Source: an uncultured Prevotellaceae bacterium
GTDB lineage: Bacteria > Bacteroidota > Bacteroidia > Bacteroidales > Bacteroidaceae
Assembly (NCBI GenBank): GCA_902775075.1
Contig: CACYKX010000043.1
Location: 16,438-31,484, forward strand
Length of the DNA: 15,047 nucleotides
Direction: 5' to 3'
This document shows, in pieces, positions 5,943 to 12,333 of the stretch. The notes under the pieces are model-generated. The model had not been told where the DNA came from and did not search any database. It was given only the letters and a program-made list of their open reading frames with translations. The first letter of the stretch is position 1; every line of letters begins with the position of its first letter. A program made the translations under genes and the position numbers.

Positions 5943-5950
5943 CTTTTTTT
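5913..5950 (+). terminator. Intrinsic terminator upstream of aspA
   Basis: ATGGTGC (5913-5919) pairs with GCACCAT (5934-5940). Inside, GCTC and GAGT continue the stem past one mismatch to a GGGA loop. A seven-T run follows at 5944-5950. No long gene on this strand ends before it, so a short transcript is implied. Confidence 0.6.
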
Positions 5951-5953
5951 ATC

Positions 5954-5987
5954 TTGTTAACAAAATGCATTCTTAATTTGTTTACAA
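5954..5987. promoter_or_regulatory. Two TTGTTWACAA palindromes upstream of the aspA promoter
   Basis: TTGTTAACAA (5954-5963) is a perfect 10-bp palindrome, and TTGTTTACAA (5978-5987) is the same with one change, 24 bp further on. They lie about 40-75 bp upstream of the aspA -7 element, where an activator or repressor could act. The protein is unknown. Confidence 0.3.
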
Positions 5988-6027
5988 TAATTAACACGCT
6001 GTAAGTATCTATTCTACTAAAAGTTTG

Positions 6028-6035
6028 TATCTTTG
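6028..6035 (+). promoter_or_regulatory. aspA promoter, -7 element TATCTTTG
   Basis: TATCTTTG is an exact TAnnTTTG match, preceded by TTTG and followed by CGTATAA. A start near 6042 gives a 35-base AT-rich leader before the ATG at 6077. No -33 TTTG stands at the expected distance. Confidence 0.55.
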
Positions 6036-6076
6036 CGTATAATTTATTTCTCTTATATTATATAAATACAAATATT

Positions 6077-7507
6077 ATGACCGAAGAAAAATTTAGAGTT
6101 GAGAGCGACCTTTTGGGCGAACTCAAGGTTCCTGATGACGCGCTGTATGGCGTACAGACCCAACGAGGCATCAACAATTATCATATCTCTCGCAAGAAGA
6201 TGCGTGACTATCCTGATTATGTAATCGCTATAGCTTATGTGAAGTTGGCTGCTGTACAGACCAATCATGCGCTGGGTGTCATTGGTGACGAGATCGCCGG
6301 TGCCATCAGTCAGGCTTGTCGCGAGATCATCGATGGCAAATGGCATGAGAATTTTCCTATCGATATGATGCAGGGTGGTGCCGGTACATCGGTAAACATG
6401 AACGCTAATGAGGTTATCGCCAATCGTGCGCTCGAAATCATGGGGCACAAGAAGGGTGAATATCAATATTGTTATCCTAATGACCACGTGAACTGTGGAC
6501 AATCTACGAATGATGTTTATCCGACAACGATTCGTTATGCGATCATTCGTATGAACAAGACGTTGGTGGCTAGTCTTACCGGACTGATCAGTGCGTTGCG
6601 CTATAAGGCTGAAGAGTATAATGATGCGATCAAGATGGGTAGAACTCAGTTGCAAGATGCCGTGCCGATGACGTTTGGACAGGAGTTTAAGGCTTATGCC
6701 AACAATCTTGAAGAGGAATTGCTGAACCTGGATCGTAACGTGAAATTGCTTCACGAGATCAATATGGGTGGTACGGCCATTGGTACGGGACTGAATGCTG
6801 TTCCGGGATTTGCCAAACTTTGTGCTGCCAACTTGAGTAAACTTACCGGTGAGAATTTTGTTTCAGCTACCGACCTTGTAGAAGCAACTCCTGATACGGG
6901 TGCTTATGTGAGTTATTCGGGCGCACTGAAGCGTTTGGCCATCAAACTGTCTAAGATCTGTAACGACCTACGACTGATGGCTTCGGGCCCTCGCTGCGGT
7001 CTAAAGGAAATCAACTTGCCGGCCAAGGCTCCTGGTTCTTCTATTATGCCAGGTAAGGTGAACCCGGTAATTCCGGAGGTTACCAATCAGGTTTGTTTCA
7101 AGGTGATTGGTAACGATACTACGGTTTCGTTTGCCGCAGAAGCCGGACAGTTGGAACTTAACGTTATGGAACCGGTCATCACGGAATGTTTGTTCGAAAG
7201 TTTGCTGTGGTTGCATAATGCTATCGATACGCTGACGGAAGAATGCGTGCTCGGTATCACCGTGAACAAAGAGCGTTGCTATGACATGGTGAAGAACAGC
7301 ATCGGAATTGTTACGGCTTTGAATCCTTATATCGGATATAAGAACAGTACGAAGGTGGCTAAAGAGGCTCTCGAGACCAACCGCTCGGTCTATGATATCG
7401 TTATCGAAAAGGGGCTGATGACCAAAGAGGCGCTTGACGAAGCCCTCGATCCGAAGGCTATGCTTCAGTCGCATAAGTTTCTTACCAAAGACTTATCTTC
7501 TAAATGA
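6077..7507 (+). CDS. aspA: Aspartate ammonia-lyase (aspartase)
   Basis: Cytosolic homotetrameric enzyme that converts L-aspartate reversibly to fumarate and ammonia. The 476 residues match the aspartase/fumarase superfamily. It shows GTSVNMNANE (103-112), the substrate-binding QSTNDV (142-147), GRTQLQDAVP (188-197) as in E. coli AspA, and the signature GSSIMPGKVNP (320-330). By comparison with Bacillus AspB, Ser321 is the catalytic base and Lys327 and Asn329 bind substrate. Similarity to the aspartase motifs, rather than to fumarase, supports the call, but fumarase C shares the fold. In an anaerobic Bacteroidota the fumarate would feed fumarate respiration and succinate formation. The gene stands alone between its own promoter and a strong terminator. 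Confidence 0.97.
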   Translation: MTEEKFRVESDLLGELKVPDDALYGVQTQRGINNYHISRKKMRDYPDYVIAIAYVKLAAVQTNHALGVIGDEIAGAISQACREIIDGKWHENFPIDMMQGGAGTSVNMNANEVIANRALEIMGHKKGEYQYCYPNDHVNCGQSTNDVYPTTIRYAIIRMNKTLVASLTGLISALRYKAEEYNDAIKMGRTQLQDAVPMTFGQEFKAYANNLEEELLNLDRNVKLLHEINMGGTAIGTGLNAVPGFAKLCAANLSKLTGENFVSATDLVEATPDTGAYVSYSGALKRLAIKLSKICNDLRLMASGPRCGLKEINLPAKAPGSSIMPGKVNPVIPEVTNQVCFKVIGNDTTVSFAAEAGQLELNVMEPVITECLFESLLWLHNAIDTLTEECVLGITVNKERCYDMVKNSIGIVTALNPYIGYKNSTKVAKEALETNRSVYDIVIEKGLMTKEALDEALDPKAMLQSHKFLTKDLSSK

Positions 7508-7520
7508 TGAATTTTGATTG

Positions 7521-7587
7521 AGGTTGTCATGGCAACCTTATAGTTATAGGGAGGCTATCTGTATATCAACAGATGGCCTCTGCTTTT
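7521..7587 (+). terminator. aspA terminator (tandem hairpins)
   Basis: A first small hairpin pairs AGGTTG (7521-7526) with CAACCT (7533-7538). The main one pairs 7551-7562 with 7569-7580, 12 bp with one T-G pair and a 6-base loop, and runs into TGCTTTT. Only the second has a T tail. Confidence 0.65.
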
Positions 7588-7611
7588 GGGTGTCCTTTAG
7601 GAATAAAATCG

Positions 7612-7640
7612 TTTGCACATAATAAAAATGAATGTGCAAA
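7612..7640. promoter_or_regulatory. Inverted repeat TTTGCACAT-N11-ATGTGCAAA upstream of the oxidoreductase operon
   Basis: The 9-base arms at 7612-7620 and 7632-7640 are perfect complements, with half-site centres 20 bp apart. There is no T run after it. It lies about 70 bp upstream of the operon's -7 element, so it is more likely a regulator site than a terminator. The binding protein is unknown. Confidence 0.35.
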
Positions 7641-7709
7641 ATCGCTAATCTTTTGTATAATATATGTTAAGTTTATACGACCATCTCCCCTTATCTTATC
7701 GATTTCTTA

Positions 7710-7717
7710 TAAATTTG
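7710..7717 (+). promoter_or_regulatory. Promoter of the TPR-ferredoxin-oxidoreductase operon
   Basis: TAAATTTG fits TAnnTTTG. A start near 7724 leaves about 20 bases before the ATG at 7744. No other good promoter is seen between here and the gamma subunit gene, supporting a single transcript over all five genes. Confidence 0.5.
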
Positions 7718-7743
7718 TCTTTGAGAAAAAAAGTAGTAATGAT

Positions 7744-7923
7744 ATGACAAGTGAAGAATGGTATCTGAAAGGAAATGAAGCGCGTCGCCATCAGCATTTC
7801 GATGAAGCAATTCATTGCTATATGGAAGCTATCGCCCTGGATGCGAATAGTCCAGCCGTAGAAGCCAAACGGATGCTCGAAGATATTTATTCCTTCTATT
7901 GTAAGGATTTCTATAATCCCTAA
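7744..7923 (+). CDS. Short TPR-like protein heading the oxidoreductase operon
   Basis: A 59-residue acidic protein. Residues about 4-36 read as one tetratricopeptide repeat, with WYLKGNEA, the F(D)EAI turn and the CYMEAIALD helix at the usual spacing. A further helix, EAKRMLEDIYSFY, follows. One repeat is too short for a full TPR superhelix, so it would work as a small adaptor or as a multimer. The frame is open further upstream to 7573, but the promoter at 7710 and the family-like start MTSEEWY favour 7744. A short TPR protein in front of the ferredoxin and oxidoreductase genes is, as I recall, a conserved order in Bacteroidales, which argues for a real gene with a role in assembly or regulation of the complex (inference). 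Confidence 0.7.
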   Translation: MTSEEWYLKGNEARRHQHFDEAIHCYMEAIALDANSPAVEAKRMLEDIYSFYCKDFYNP

Positions 7924-7976
7924 CAGTTTGCTACCTGATGTAATATATGTGAAAAATAATCATAAAAACAATACAG

Positions 7977-8213
7977 ATGAGCAAGATGAAAGGAGCCATC
8001 GTGGTGAATACGGATCGATGCAAAGGATGCGGACTGTGTATCGCAGCCTGTCCTAAGCAAGCGATAGCGATGGCTGACAAGAAAGTAAATGTAAGCGGTT
8101 ACCCGTATGTAGAGCCAAGTGCCCAGGCTGACGCCTGCACAGGTTGTACATCGTGTGCCATTGTTTGTCCGGACGGTTGCATTACCGTGTACAGAAAAAA
8201 AGTGGAGGAATAA
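7977..8213 (+). CDS. 2x[4Fe-4S] ferredoxin subunit of 2-oxoacid:ferredoxin oxidoreductase
   Basis: A 78-residue bacterial-type ferredoxin with two complete cluster motifs: C15-x2-C18-x2-C21-x3-C25-P and C54-x2-C57-x2-C60-x3-C64-P. It is expected to take electrons from the beta subunit's cluster and pass them to the free ferredoxin pool. The insert between the two motifs (about 28 residues) is longer than in classical clostridial ferredoxins, as is usual for delta subunits of these enzymes. It lies 53 bases after the TPR-like gene and 4 bases before the alpha gene, so it is surely cotranscribed with them. ATG at 7986 is an alternative start that would remove three residues. The name korD or vorD would suit, depending on the true substrate. 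Confidence 0.9.
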   Translation: MSKMKGAIVVNTDRCKGCGLCIAACPKQAIAMADKKVNVSGYPYVEPSAQADACTGCTSCAIVCPDGCITVYRKKVEE

Positions 8214-8217
8214 CGAT

Positions 8218-9294
8218 ATGGAGAACGAAGTGTTATTGATGAAAGGCAATGAGGCAATCGCTCATGCTGCCATTAGATGTGGTGCAGATGGTTTCTTCGG
8301 TTATCCTATCACCCCTCAAAGTGAGATTATCGAAACGTTAGCCTTGCTTAAACCTTGGGAAACTACCGGAATGGTGGTTTTGCAGGCTGAAAGTGAGGTG
8401 GCTTCTATCAATATGTTATATGGCGGAGCCGGTGCCGGCAAGCGTGTTCTTACCACTTCTTCGAGTCCTGGTGTGGCTCTGATGCAAGAAGGTATCGCTT
8501 ATATGGCCGGTGCTGAATTGCCTGGTGTTATCGTGAACGTGCAACGTGGCGGTCCGGGACTGGGTACAATTCAACCTTCGCAAGCTGACTATTTCCAAGC
8601 TACTCGTGGTGGCGGTAATGGTGACTATAATGTCATCGTTCTAGCTCCGAATAGTGTACAGGAGATGGCCGACTTTGTAGATTTGGCTTTTGAACTGGCT
8701 TTCCGCTACCGTAACCCTGCCATGATCCTTTCGGATGGTGTTATCGGACAGATGATGGAGAAGGTGGTATTGCCACCGGTAAAACCTCGTCGTACGGAGG
8801 AACAAATTAAGAAAGAATGTCCGTGGGCGACCTTCGGAAGAACTGCCAATCGTAAGCCGAATATCATCACTTCTCTTGAATTGAAACCTGAAGTAATGGA
8901 ACAACGAAATCTGGCTATGCAAGCTAAGTATCAGGAGATTAAAGACCATGAGGTGAGATACGAGATGCTAGAATGTGAGGATGCTGACTATGTGATCGTT
9001 GCTTTTGGTAGTGCTGCCCGTATTGCAGAGAAGGCTATCGAGATCGCACGTGAAGAAGGTATTAAGGTGGGCCTCTTCCGACCAATCACATTGTGGCCTT
9101 TCCCTGAGAAGCAGTTGGCTGATCTGGCCAAGAAGGTGAAGGGTATGCTCGTGACGGAGATCAATGCCGGTCAGATGATAGAGGATGTAAAACTTGCTGT
9201 GAATGGTGCTGTACCGGTAGAACACTTCGGACGACTGGGCGGTATCGTTCCGGAACCACAGGAGATAGTTGAGAATCTTAAAAAAATGATGTAA
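8218..9294 (+). CDS. vorB: 2-oxoacid:ferredoxin oxidoreductase alpha subunit (VorB/KorA type)
   Basis: Alpha subunit of a four-subunit thiamine-diphosphate enzyme that oxidatively decarboxylates a 2-oxoacid with CoA, reducing ferredoxin, or runs in reverse to fix CO2. The 358 residues cover the pyrimidine-binding domain and the transketolase C-terminal-like domain. Motifs are GYPITPQSE (28-36), the QAESE stretch (56-60), RGGPGLGT (110-117) and the late FGRLGG (337-342). The family is often annotated VorB (2-oxoisovalerate) in this group, but 2-oxoglutarate (KorA) is as likely on metabolic grounds, and sequence reading alone cannot decide. The start at 8218 (MENEVLLMKGNEA) was chosen because the open frame before it, back to 8119, lies entirely inside the ferredoxin gene. 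A GGAGG lies 12 bases upstream but belongs to ferredoxin codons. Confidence 0.93.
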   Translation: MENEVLLMKGNEAIAHAAIRCGADGFFGYPITPQSEIIETLALLKPWETTGMVVLQAESEVASINMLYGGAGAGKRVLTTSSSPGVALMQEGIAYMAGAELPGVIVNVQRGGPGLGTIQPSQADYFQATRGGGNGDYNVIVLAPNSVQEMADFVDLAFELAFRYRNPAMILSDGVIGQMMEKVVLPPVKPRRTEEQIKKECPWATFGRTANRKPNIITSLELKPEVMEQRNLAMQAKYQEIKDHEVRYEMLECEDADYVIVAFGSAARIAEKAIEIAREEGIKVGLFRPITLWPFPEKQLADLAKKVKGMLVTEINAGQMIEDVKLAVNGAVPVEHFGRLGGIVPEPQEIVENLKKMM

Positions 9295-9297
9295 GCA

Positions 9298-10065
9298 ATG
9301 AATGAAGATATAATTTCACCTGAGAATTTGGTGTATGAGAAACCAAAATTGATGAACGATACTCCGATGCATTATTGTGCCGGATGTTCACATGGTGTGG
9401 TTCATAAACTCGTTGCCGAGGTTATCGAGGAGATGGGTATGGAGGAGAAAACCGTAGGCGTTTGCCCGGTAGGATGCGCCGTGTTTGCCTATCGTTATCT
9501 GGACATCGACTGGCAGGAGGCTGCCCATGGTCGCGCGCCAGCAGTAGCGACAGCTATTAAGAGATTGTGGCCCGACCGCCTCGTGTTTACGTATCAGGGT
9601 GATGGTGACTTGGCTTGTATCGGTACTTGTGAAACAATTCATGCCTTGAATAGAGGTGAGAACATTCCTATCATCTTCATCAACAATGCAATCTATGGTA
9701 TGACGGGTGGACAGATGGCTCCTACCACTCTGATCGGTCAGAAGACGGCAACTTGTCCGTATGGTCGTGATCCGGAAATTCATGGTTATCCATTGAAAAT
9801 TACGGAATTGGCTGCCCAACTCGATGGTACTTGTTATGTCACTCGACAGAGCGTAGAGACCGTGGCTGCCATTCGACAGACCAAGAAGGCCATCCGTAAA
9901 GCTTTCGAAGCCAGTATGCAAGGTAAGGGTAGCAGTTTAGTAGAAGTGGTAAGTACCTGTAACAGTGGTTGGAAGATGAGCCCTGTGAAAGCCAATGAAT
10001 GGTTGGAAGAACATATGCTGGAATTCTATCATAAGGGTGATCTGAAAGATACAACAGGTCTATAG
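9298..10065 (+). CDS. 2-oxoacid:ferredoxin oxidoreductase beta subunit
   Basis: Subunit that binds thiamine diphosphate and a [4Fe-4S] cluster next to it. The 255 residues fit the family. The thiamine-diphosphate/Mg motif runs from GDGD (101-104) to NN (129-130), followed by YGMTGGQ (133-139). Cluster-ligand candidates are Cys27 and Cys30 (CAGC), Cys60 in PVGCA (with Cys56 just before it) and Cys221 in STCNSG. This placement is by analogy with the four cysteines of pyruvate:ferredoxin oxidoreductases. Three bases separate it from the alpha stop codon, so translation is probably coupled. A 9-bp hairpin follows it before the gamma gene. Substrate choice (2-oxoglutarate, branched-chain oxoacid or other) is not settled by the sequence. 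Confidence 0.93.
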   Translation: MNEDIISPENLVYEKPKLMNDTPMHYCAGCSHGVVHKLVAEVIEEMGMEEKTVGVCPVGCAVFAYRYLDIDWQEAAHGRAPAVATAIKRLWPDRLVFTYQGDGDLACIGTCETIHALNRGENIPIIFINNAIYGMTGGQMAPTTLIGQKTATCPYGRDPEIHGYPLKITELAAQLDGTCYVTRQSVETVAAIRQTKKAIRKAFEASMQGKGSSLVEVVSTCNSGWKMSPVKANEWLEEHMLEFYHKGDLKDTTGL

Positions 10066-10086
10066 TTTTTAATCTTTATGTCTTTG

Positions 10087-10110
10087 CACCTGATGTGGGA
10101 TCATCAGGTG
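10087..10110 (+). other. Intercistronic hairpin between beta and gamma genes
   Basis: CACCTGATG (10087-10095) and CATCAGGTG (10102-10110) form a perfect 9-bp stem with a TGGGAT loop. No T run follows, so it should not terminate. It could stabilise the upstream message or mark an RNA processing point. TGTCTTTG just before it is one base away from a -7 element. Confidence 0.5.
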
Positions 10111-10132
10111 TGGAGAAATGAATAGTAGAAAT

Positions 10133-10675
10133 ATGAAGAAAGAAATAATAATCTCCGGATTTGGTGGCCAGGGTGTTCTCTCGATGGGTAAGATACTGGC
10201 TTATTCCGGTTTGATGGAAGATAAAGAGGTGACATGGATGCCTGCTTATGGTCCAGAGCAACGTGGCGGTACTGCCAATGTTACGGTAATCATCAGCGAT
10301 GATCGTATCTCTTCGCCAATTCTTAGTAGTTATGATATTGCCATCGTACTGAACCAACCTTCACTCGATAAGTTTGAGAGTAAGGTGAAACCGGGCGGCA
10401 TCCTTATCTATGATGGCTTTGGCGTGATGAATCCTCCTACCCGTAAGGATATCAAGGTGTATCGCATCGATGCAATGGATAAGGCTGCCGAGATGAAGAA
10501 TTCCAAAGTCTTTAACATGATCGTGCTGGGTGGACTACTTCAGGTTTGTCCGATCTTACCAGACAAGGCGTTGGAGAAAGCTTTGTATAAGACATTGCCG
10601 GAGCGCCATCATAACTTGATTCCGCTGAATATGGAAGCTGTTGGTGAGGGAAGAAAGATCATCAACGAAGAATAG
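10133..10675 (+). CDS. 2-oxoacid:ferredoxin oxidoreductase gamma subunit
   Basis: The 180-residue gamma subunit that completes the enzyme with the delta ferredoxin, alpha and beta subunits. It opens with the family's glycine-rich motif SGFGGQGV (8-15), and GPEQRGG follows in the next strand-loop region, both standard for this family. It is the last gene of the operon, ending before two tandem hairpins. The start at 10133 (MKKEIIISGFGGQG) matches the family's usual N-terminus. ATG at 10118 in the same frame would add five residues and cannot be excluded. Order delta-alpha-beta-gamma after the TPR-like gene is compact apart from the 67-base gap carrying a hairpin in front of this gene. Confidence 0.92.
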   Translation: MKKEIIISGFGGQGVLSMGKILAYSGLMEDKEVTWMPAYGPEQRGGTANVTVIISDDRISSPILSSYDIAIVLNQPSLDKFESKVKPGGILIYDGFGVMNPPTRKDIKVYRIDAMDKAAEMKNSKVFNMIVLGGLLQVCPILPDKALEKALYKTLPERHHNLIPLNMEAVGEGRKIINEE

Positions 10676-10698
10676 TGATATGACATCCCTTAGATAAG

Positions 10699-10762
10699 GA
10701 CGGAAGAATTTCCGTCTACAAGAAAGGTCGCATTCAACAGAATACGACCTTTTTTATTTTTT
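10699..10762 (+). terminator. Operon terminator with tandem hairpins
   Basis: GACGGAA (10699-10705) pairs with TTCCGTC (10710-10716). The second hairpin pairs AAAGGTCG (10723-10730) with CGACCTTT (10745-10752), and inside it ATTC and GAAT pair around AACA. TTTTTTATTTTTT follows, a strong tail. On the minus strand the second hairpin could also stop the 30-codon gene that converges from 10796. Confidence 0.75.
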
Positions 10763-10782
10763 CACTATAACCCATTATAGTG
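10763..10782. other. Perfect 8-bp inverted repeat past the operon terminator
   Basis: CACTATAA and TTATAGTG flank CCCA. On the minus strand it lies 13 bases after the stop codon of the 30-residue gene and is followed by A-rich, not T-rich, sequence, so it may be a stabilising 3' hairpin rather than a terminator. Confidence 0.35.
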
Positions 10783-10795
10783 TGTAGAAATAAAT

Positions 10796-10888
10796 TTAAT
10801 GTTGTTCCTCGTTATCGCTGCATAGTAACATGATAGGAGCGATTGTCATCTTCTCAATCTTTGGCTTTTTGTAAACTAACTTTTTCAT
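10796..10888 (-). CDS. Small protein of 30 residues (MKK-x2-Y-x2-P type)
   Basis: The frame encodes MKKLVYKKPKIEKMT, a hydrophobic stretch IAPIMLLC, then an acidic end SDNEEQH. A basic MKK..Y..P.IE start followed by a short apolar part and a polar tail is, from general knowledge, a recurrent form of very small proteins in Bacteroidales genomes; their function is mostly unknown. It has a TAACTTTG promoter element 29 bases upstream and hairpins downstream (10763-10782 and 10723-10752). It converges on the oxidoreductase operon. No Shine-Dalgarno is expected in this group. A different, longer minus-strand frame overlaps it but has no such support. Confidence 0.5.
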   Translation of the reverse strand: MKKLVYKKPKIEKMTIAPIMLLCSDNEEQH

Positions 10889-10916
10889 TTTTCCACATTA
10901 ATCTTTTTACCGGCTG

Positions 10917-10924
10917 CAAAGTTA
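10917..10924 (-). promoter_or_regulatory. Promoter for the 30-residue gene, -7 element TAACTTTG
   Basis: On the minus strand TAACTTTG (10924-10917) fits TAnnTTTG and is followed by CAGCC. A TTG at 10950-10948 is 23 bp away, slightly far for the -33 box. A start near 10910 leaves about 22 bases to the ATG at 10888. Confidence 0.45.
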
Positions 10925-10983
10925 ATAATTTTATATGAGTTATAAAACAAATATTATATTTTTTTGAAATAGACAAAATAGAA

Positions 10984-11018
10984 AAAGATCCGACAATCAC
11001 TTGCCGAATCTTTCTTTT
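10984..11018. terminator. Hairpin flanked by T runs on both strands
   Basis: AAAGAT (10984-10989) pairs with ATCTTT (11008-11013). CG/CG and CAA/TTG continue the stem past two single mismatches to a TCAC loop. CTTTTT follows on the plus strand and TTTTTC on the minus strand. No gene of ordinary size ends here on either strand, which suggests an unannotated short transcript, most simply from the minus strand. Confidence 0.45.
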
Positions 11019-11394
11019 TAGTTTTATAGATATGCTCACGCACGTAAAAACTAACCTCTTAAATTTGCTTGAAAAACTCTCTAAAATTCTATAAATTTCA
11101 AATTGAACATGTTGAATAAGTAATTATCTAACTTGTTTAAATGCAAATGAACTATTAACTGTATGCTTACAACTTCAAATGTAGAAAACTGAAGACTGGA
11201 ACGGATTTAAAATCCACTTTAATCAAATAATCTTCTTGTATATCTATCTAAAACTGTTTTATATTTCGCAAATATAAATTAAATTTGGGAAACTTGCACG
11301 CTTTTTAAGGTTTTTCTTTGTTTTTTTCTTATAAAAAATGATTTTTGAACCTATAAATACTGTATTTATCCCCCTGATTACCACTATTTATAGA
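11019..11394. other. AT-rich intergenic stretch with a possible minus-strand promoter
   Basis: No convincing coding region was found here on either strand; the frames are short and lack known features. TATATTTG on the minus strand (11276-11269) is an exact -7 match, and TACATTTG (11183-11176) a second one; neither has a good -33 box. TAAATTTG at 11060-11067 is a plus-strand match. A minus-strand RNA from about 11262 to the hairpin at 10984 would be about 270 bases, a size typical of a non-coding RNA or long leader. Confidence 0.35.
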
Positions 11395-11427
11395 ACGAAT
11401 AAAGGCTGTGGAAACTACCACAGCCTT
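11395..11427 (-). terminator. Terminator of the uxuA-uxuB operon
   Basis: AAGGCTGTGG (11402-11411) and CCACAGCCTT (11418-11427) form a perfect 10-bp stem with a 6-base loop. On the minus strand TTTATTC follows, a short T tail. It lies 69 bases past the uxuB stop codon. Confidence 0.65.
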
Positions 11428-11495
11428 GGTTATTACATAGTTGATAGATTTCAGAACTTCACAGTCCCTTTTATCATAAAGCAAATGATCATTGG

Positions 11496-12308
11496 TTACA
11501 TGGCGAAGGTGTTGAAACCTCCGTCTACTACAGCTACGGTACCTGTCACGAATGCTGCCGCATCGCTCATCAGATACTGGATGGTACCACATAGCTCTTC
11601 CGGTTTGCCCATACGACCGAATGGGGTCTGACGGATAACGTCTTTTCCTCGTTGGGTAAAACTTCCATCCGGATTGGTGAGTAATGCTCGGTTCTGTTCG
11701 GTAATGAAGAAACCCGGAGCAATGGCGTTTACGCGTATACCTTCACCAAACTTCATGGCAGTCTCGTGTGCCATATAGGCTGTGAAGTTGCTGATACCGG
11801 CCTTGGCAGCGGCATATCCACAAACACGGGTCATCGGACGGAAGGCTGCCATACTAGAGAAGTTGATGACAGAACCTTTACCCTGTTTTACCATCGGGCG
11901 AAGGAATACCTGTGTCGGAATAACGGTTCCGGTAAGGTTCAAGTTGAGTACCTTTTGGAATTCATCAGCCTTCAGGTCGAAGAAATTCTGATCAGGGGTG
12001 ATCGTTGCACCCTTCTGATTGCCACCGGCTGCATTCAATAGGGTATCGACACGACCGAAGTCAGCAAGAATGTCCTTACAGTTCTGCTCTACGACTTCCT
12101 GATTCATCACGTCTGTCTTATAGAATTTGGCTACACCACCATTCTTTACTATATCTTCGACGATAGCCTGTCCGACTTCTTCCTTGCGACCAAGAATACA
12201 AACTTTTGCACCTTGCTCGGCGAGATATTTAGCAATACAGCGGCCGAGAACACCTGTACCACCTGTGATGACTACTACGTAGTTTTTAATATCAAATAAA
12301 TTTTTCAT
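11496..12308 (-). CDS. uxuB: SDR-family D-mannonate oxidoreductase (fructuronate reductase)
   Basis: A 270-residue classical short-chain dehydrogenase/reductase. It shows the nucleotide-binding TGGTGVLG (15-22), NAAGG (92-96), Asn124 in LNLNLTG, and the catalytic Ser152, Tyr165 and Lys169 (YAAAK), all at normal spacing. The C-terminus VVDGGF is also typical. SDR sequence alone does not give the substrate. The call rests on its place 25 bases after uxuA on the same strand, which fits the NAD(P)H-dependent interconversion of D-fructuronate and D-mannonate. This SDR type replaces the long-chain dehydrogenase UxuB of E. coli and resembles the SDR enzyme YjmF/UxuB of Bacillus. Gluconate 5-dehydrogenase-like activity is the main alternative. 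Confidence 0.85.
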   Translation of the reverse strand: MKNLFDIKNYVVVITGGTGVLGRCIAKYLAEQGAKVCILGRKEEVGQAIVEDIVKNGGVAKFYKTDVMNQEVVEQNCKDILADFGRVDTLLNAAGGNQKGATITPDQNFFDLKADEFQKVLNLNLTGTVIPTQVFLRPMVKQGKGSVINFSSMAAFRPMTRVCGYAAAKAGISNFTAYMAHETAMKFGEGIRVNAIAPGFFITEQNRALLTNPDGSFTQRGKDVIRQTPFGRMGKPEELCGTIQYLMSDAAAFVTGTVAVVDGGFNTFAM

Positions 12309-12333
12309 ATTTTTTCCTTATCTAAATATATTT

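Noticed and set aside
6053..6754. 233-codon open frame on the minus strand
   Set aside because: Antisense to aspA, with a histidine- and isoleucine-rich composition typical of a frame shadow and no domain.
7573..7743. Upstream extension of the TPR-like protein
   Set aside because: It would begin inside the aspA terminator and include the inverted repeat and the promoter at 7710; the ATG at 7744 is better placed.
8203..8207. GGAGG resembling a Shine-Dalgarno before the alpha subunit gene
   Set aside because: These bases are the Val-Glu-Glu codons at the end of the ferredoxin gene, and the other genes here do not use such sites.
8119..8217. Upstream extension of the alpha subunit (33 extra codons)
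   Set aside because: The extension overlaps the ferredoxin gene in another frame and does not look like family sequence. ATG at 8218 gives the expected N-terminus.
10854..11039. 61-codon minus-strand frame
   Set aside because: It spans the hairpin at 10984 and overlaps the better-supported 30-codon gene in another frame; it has no suitable promoter.
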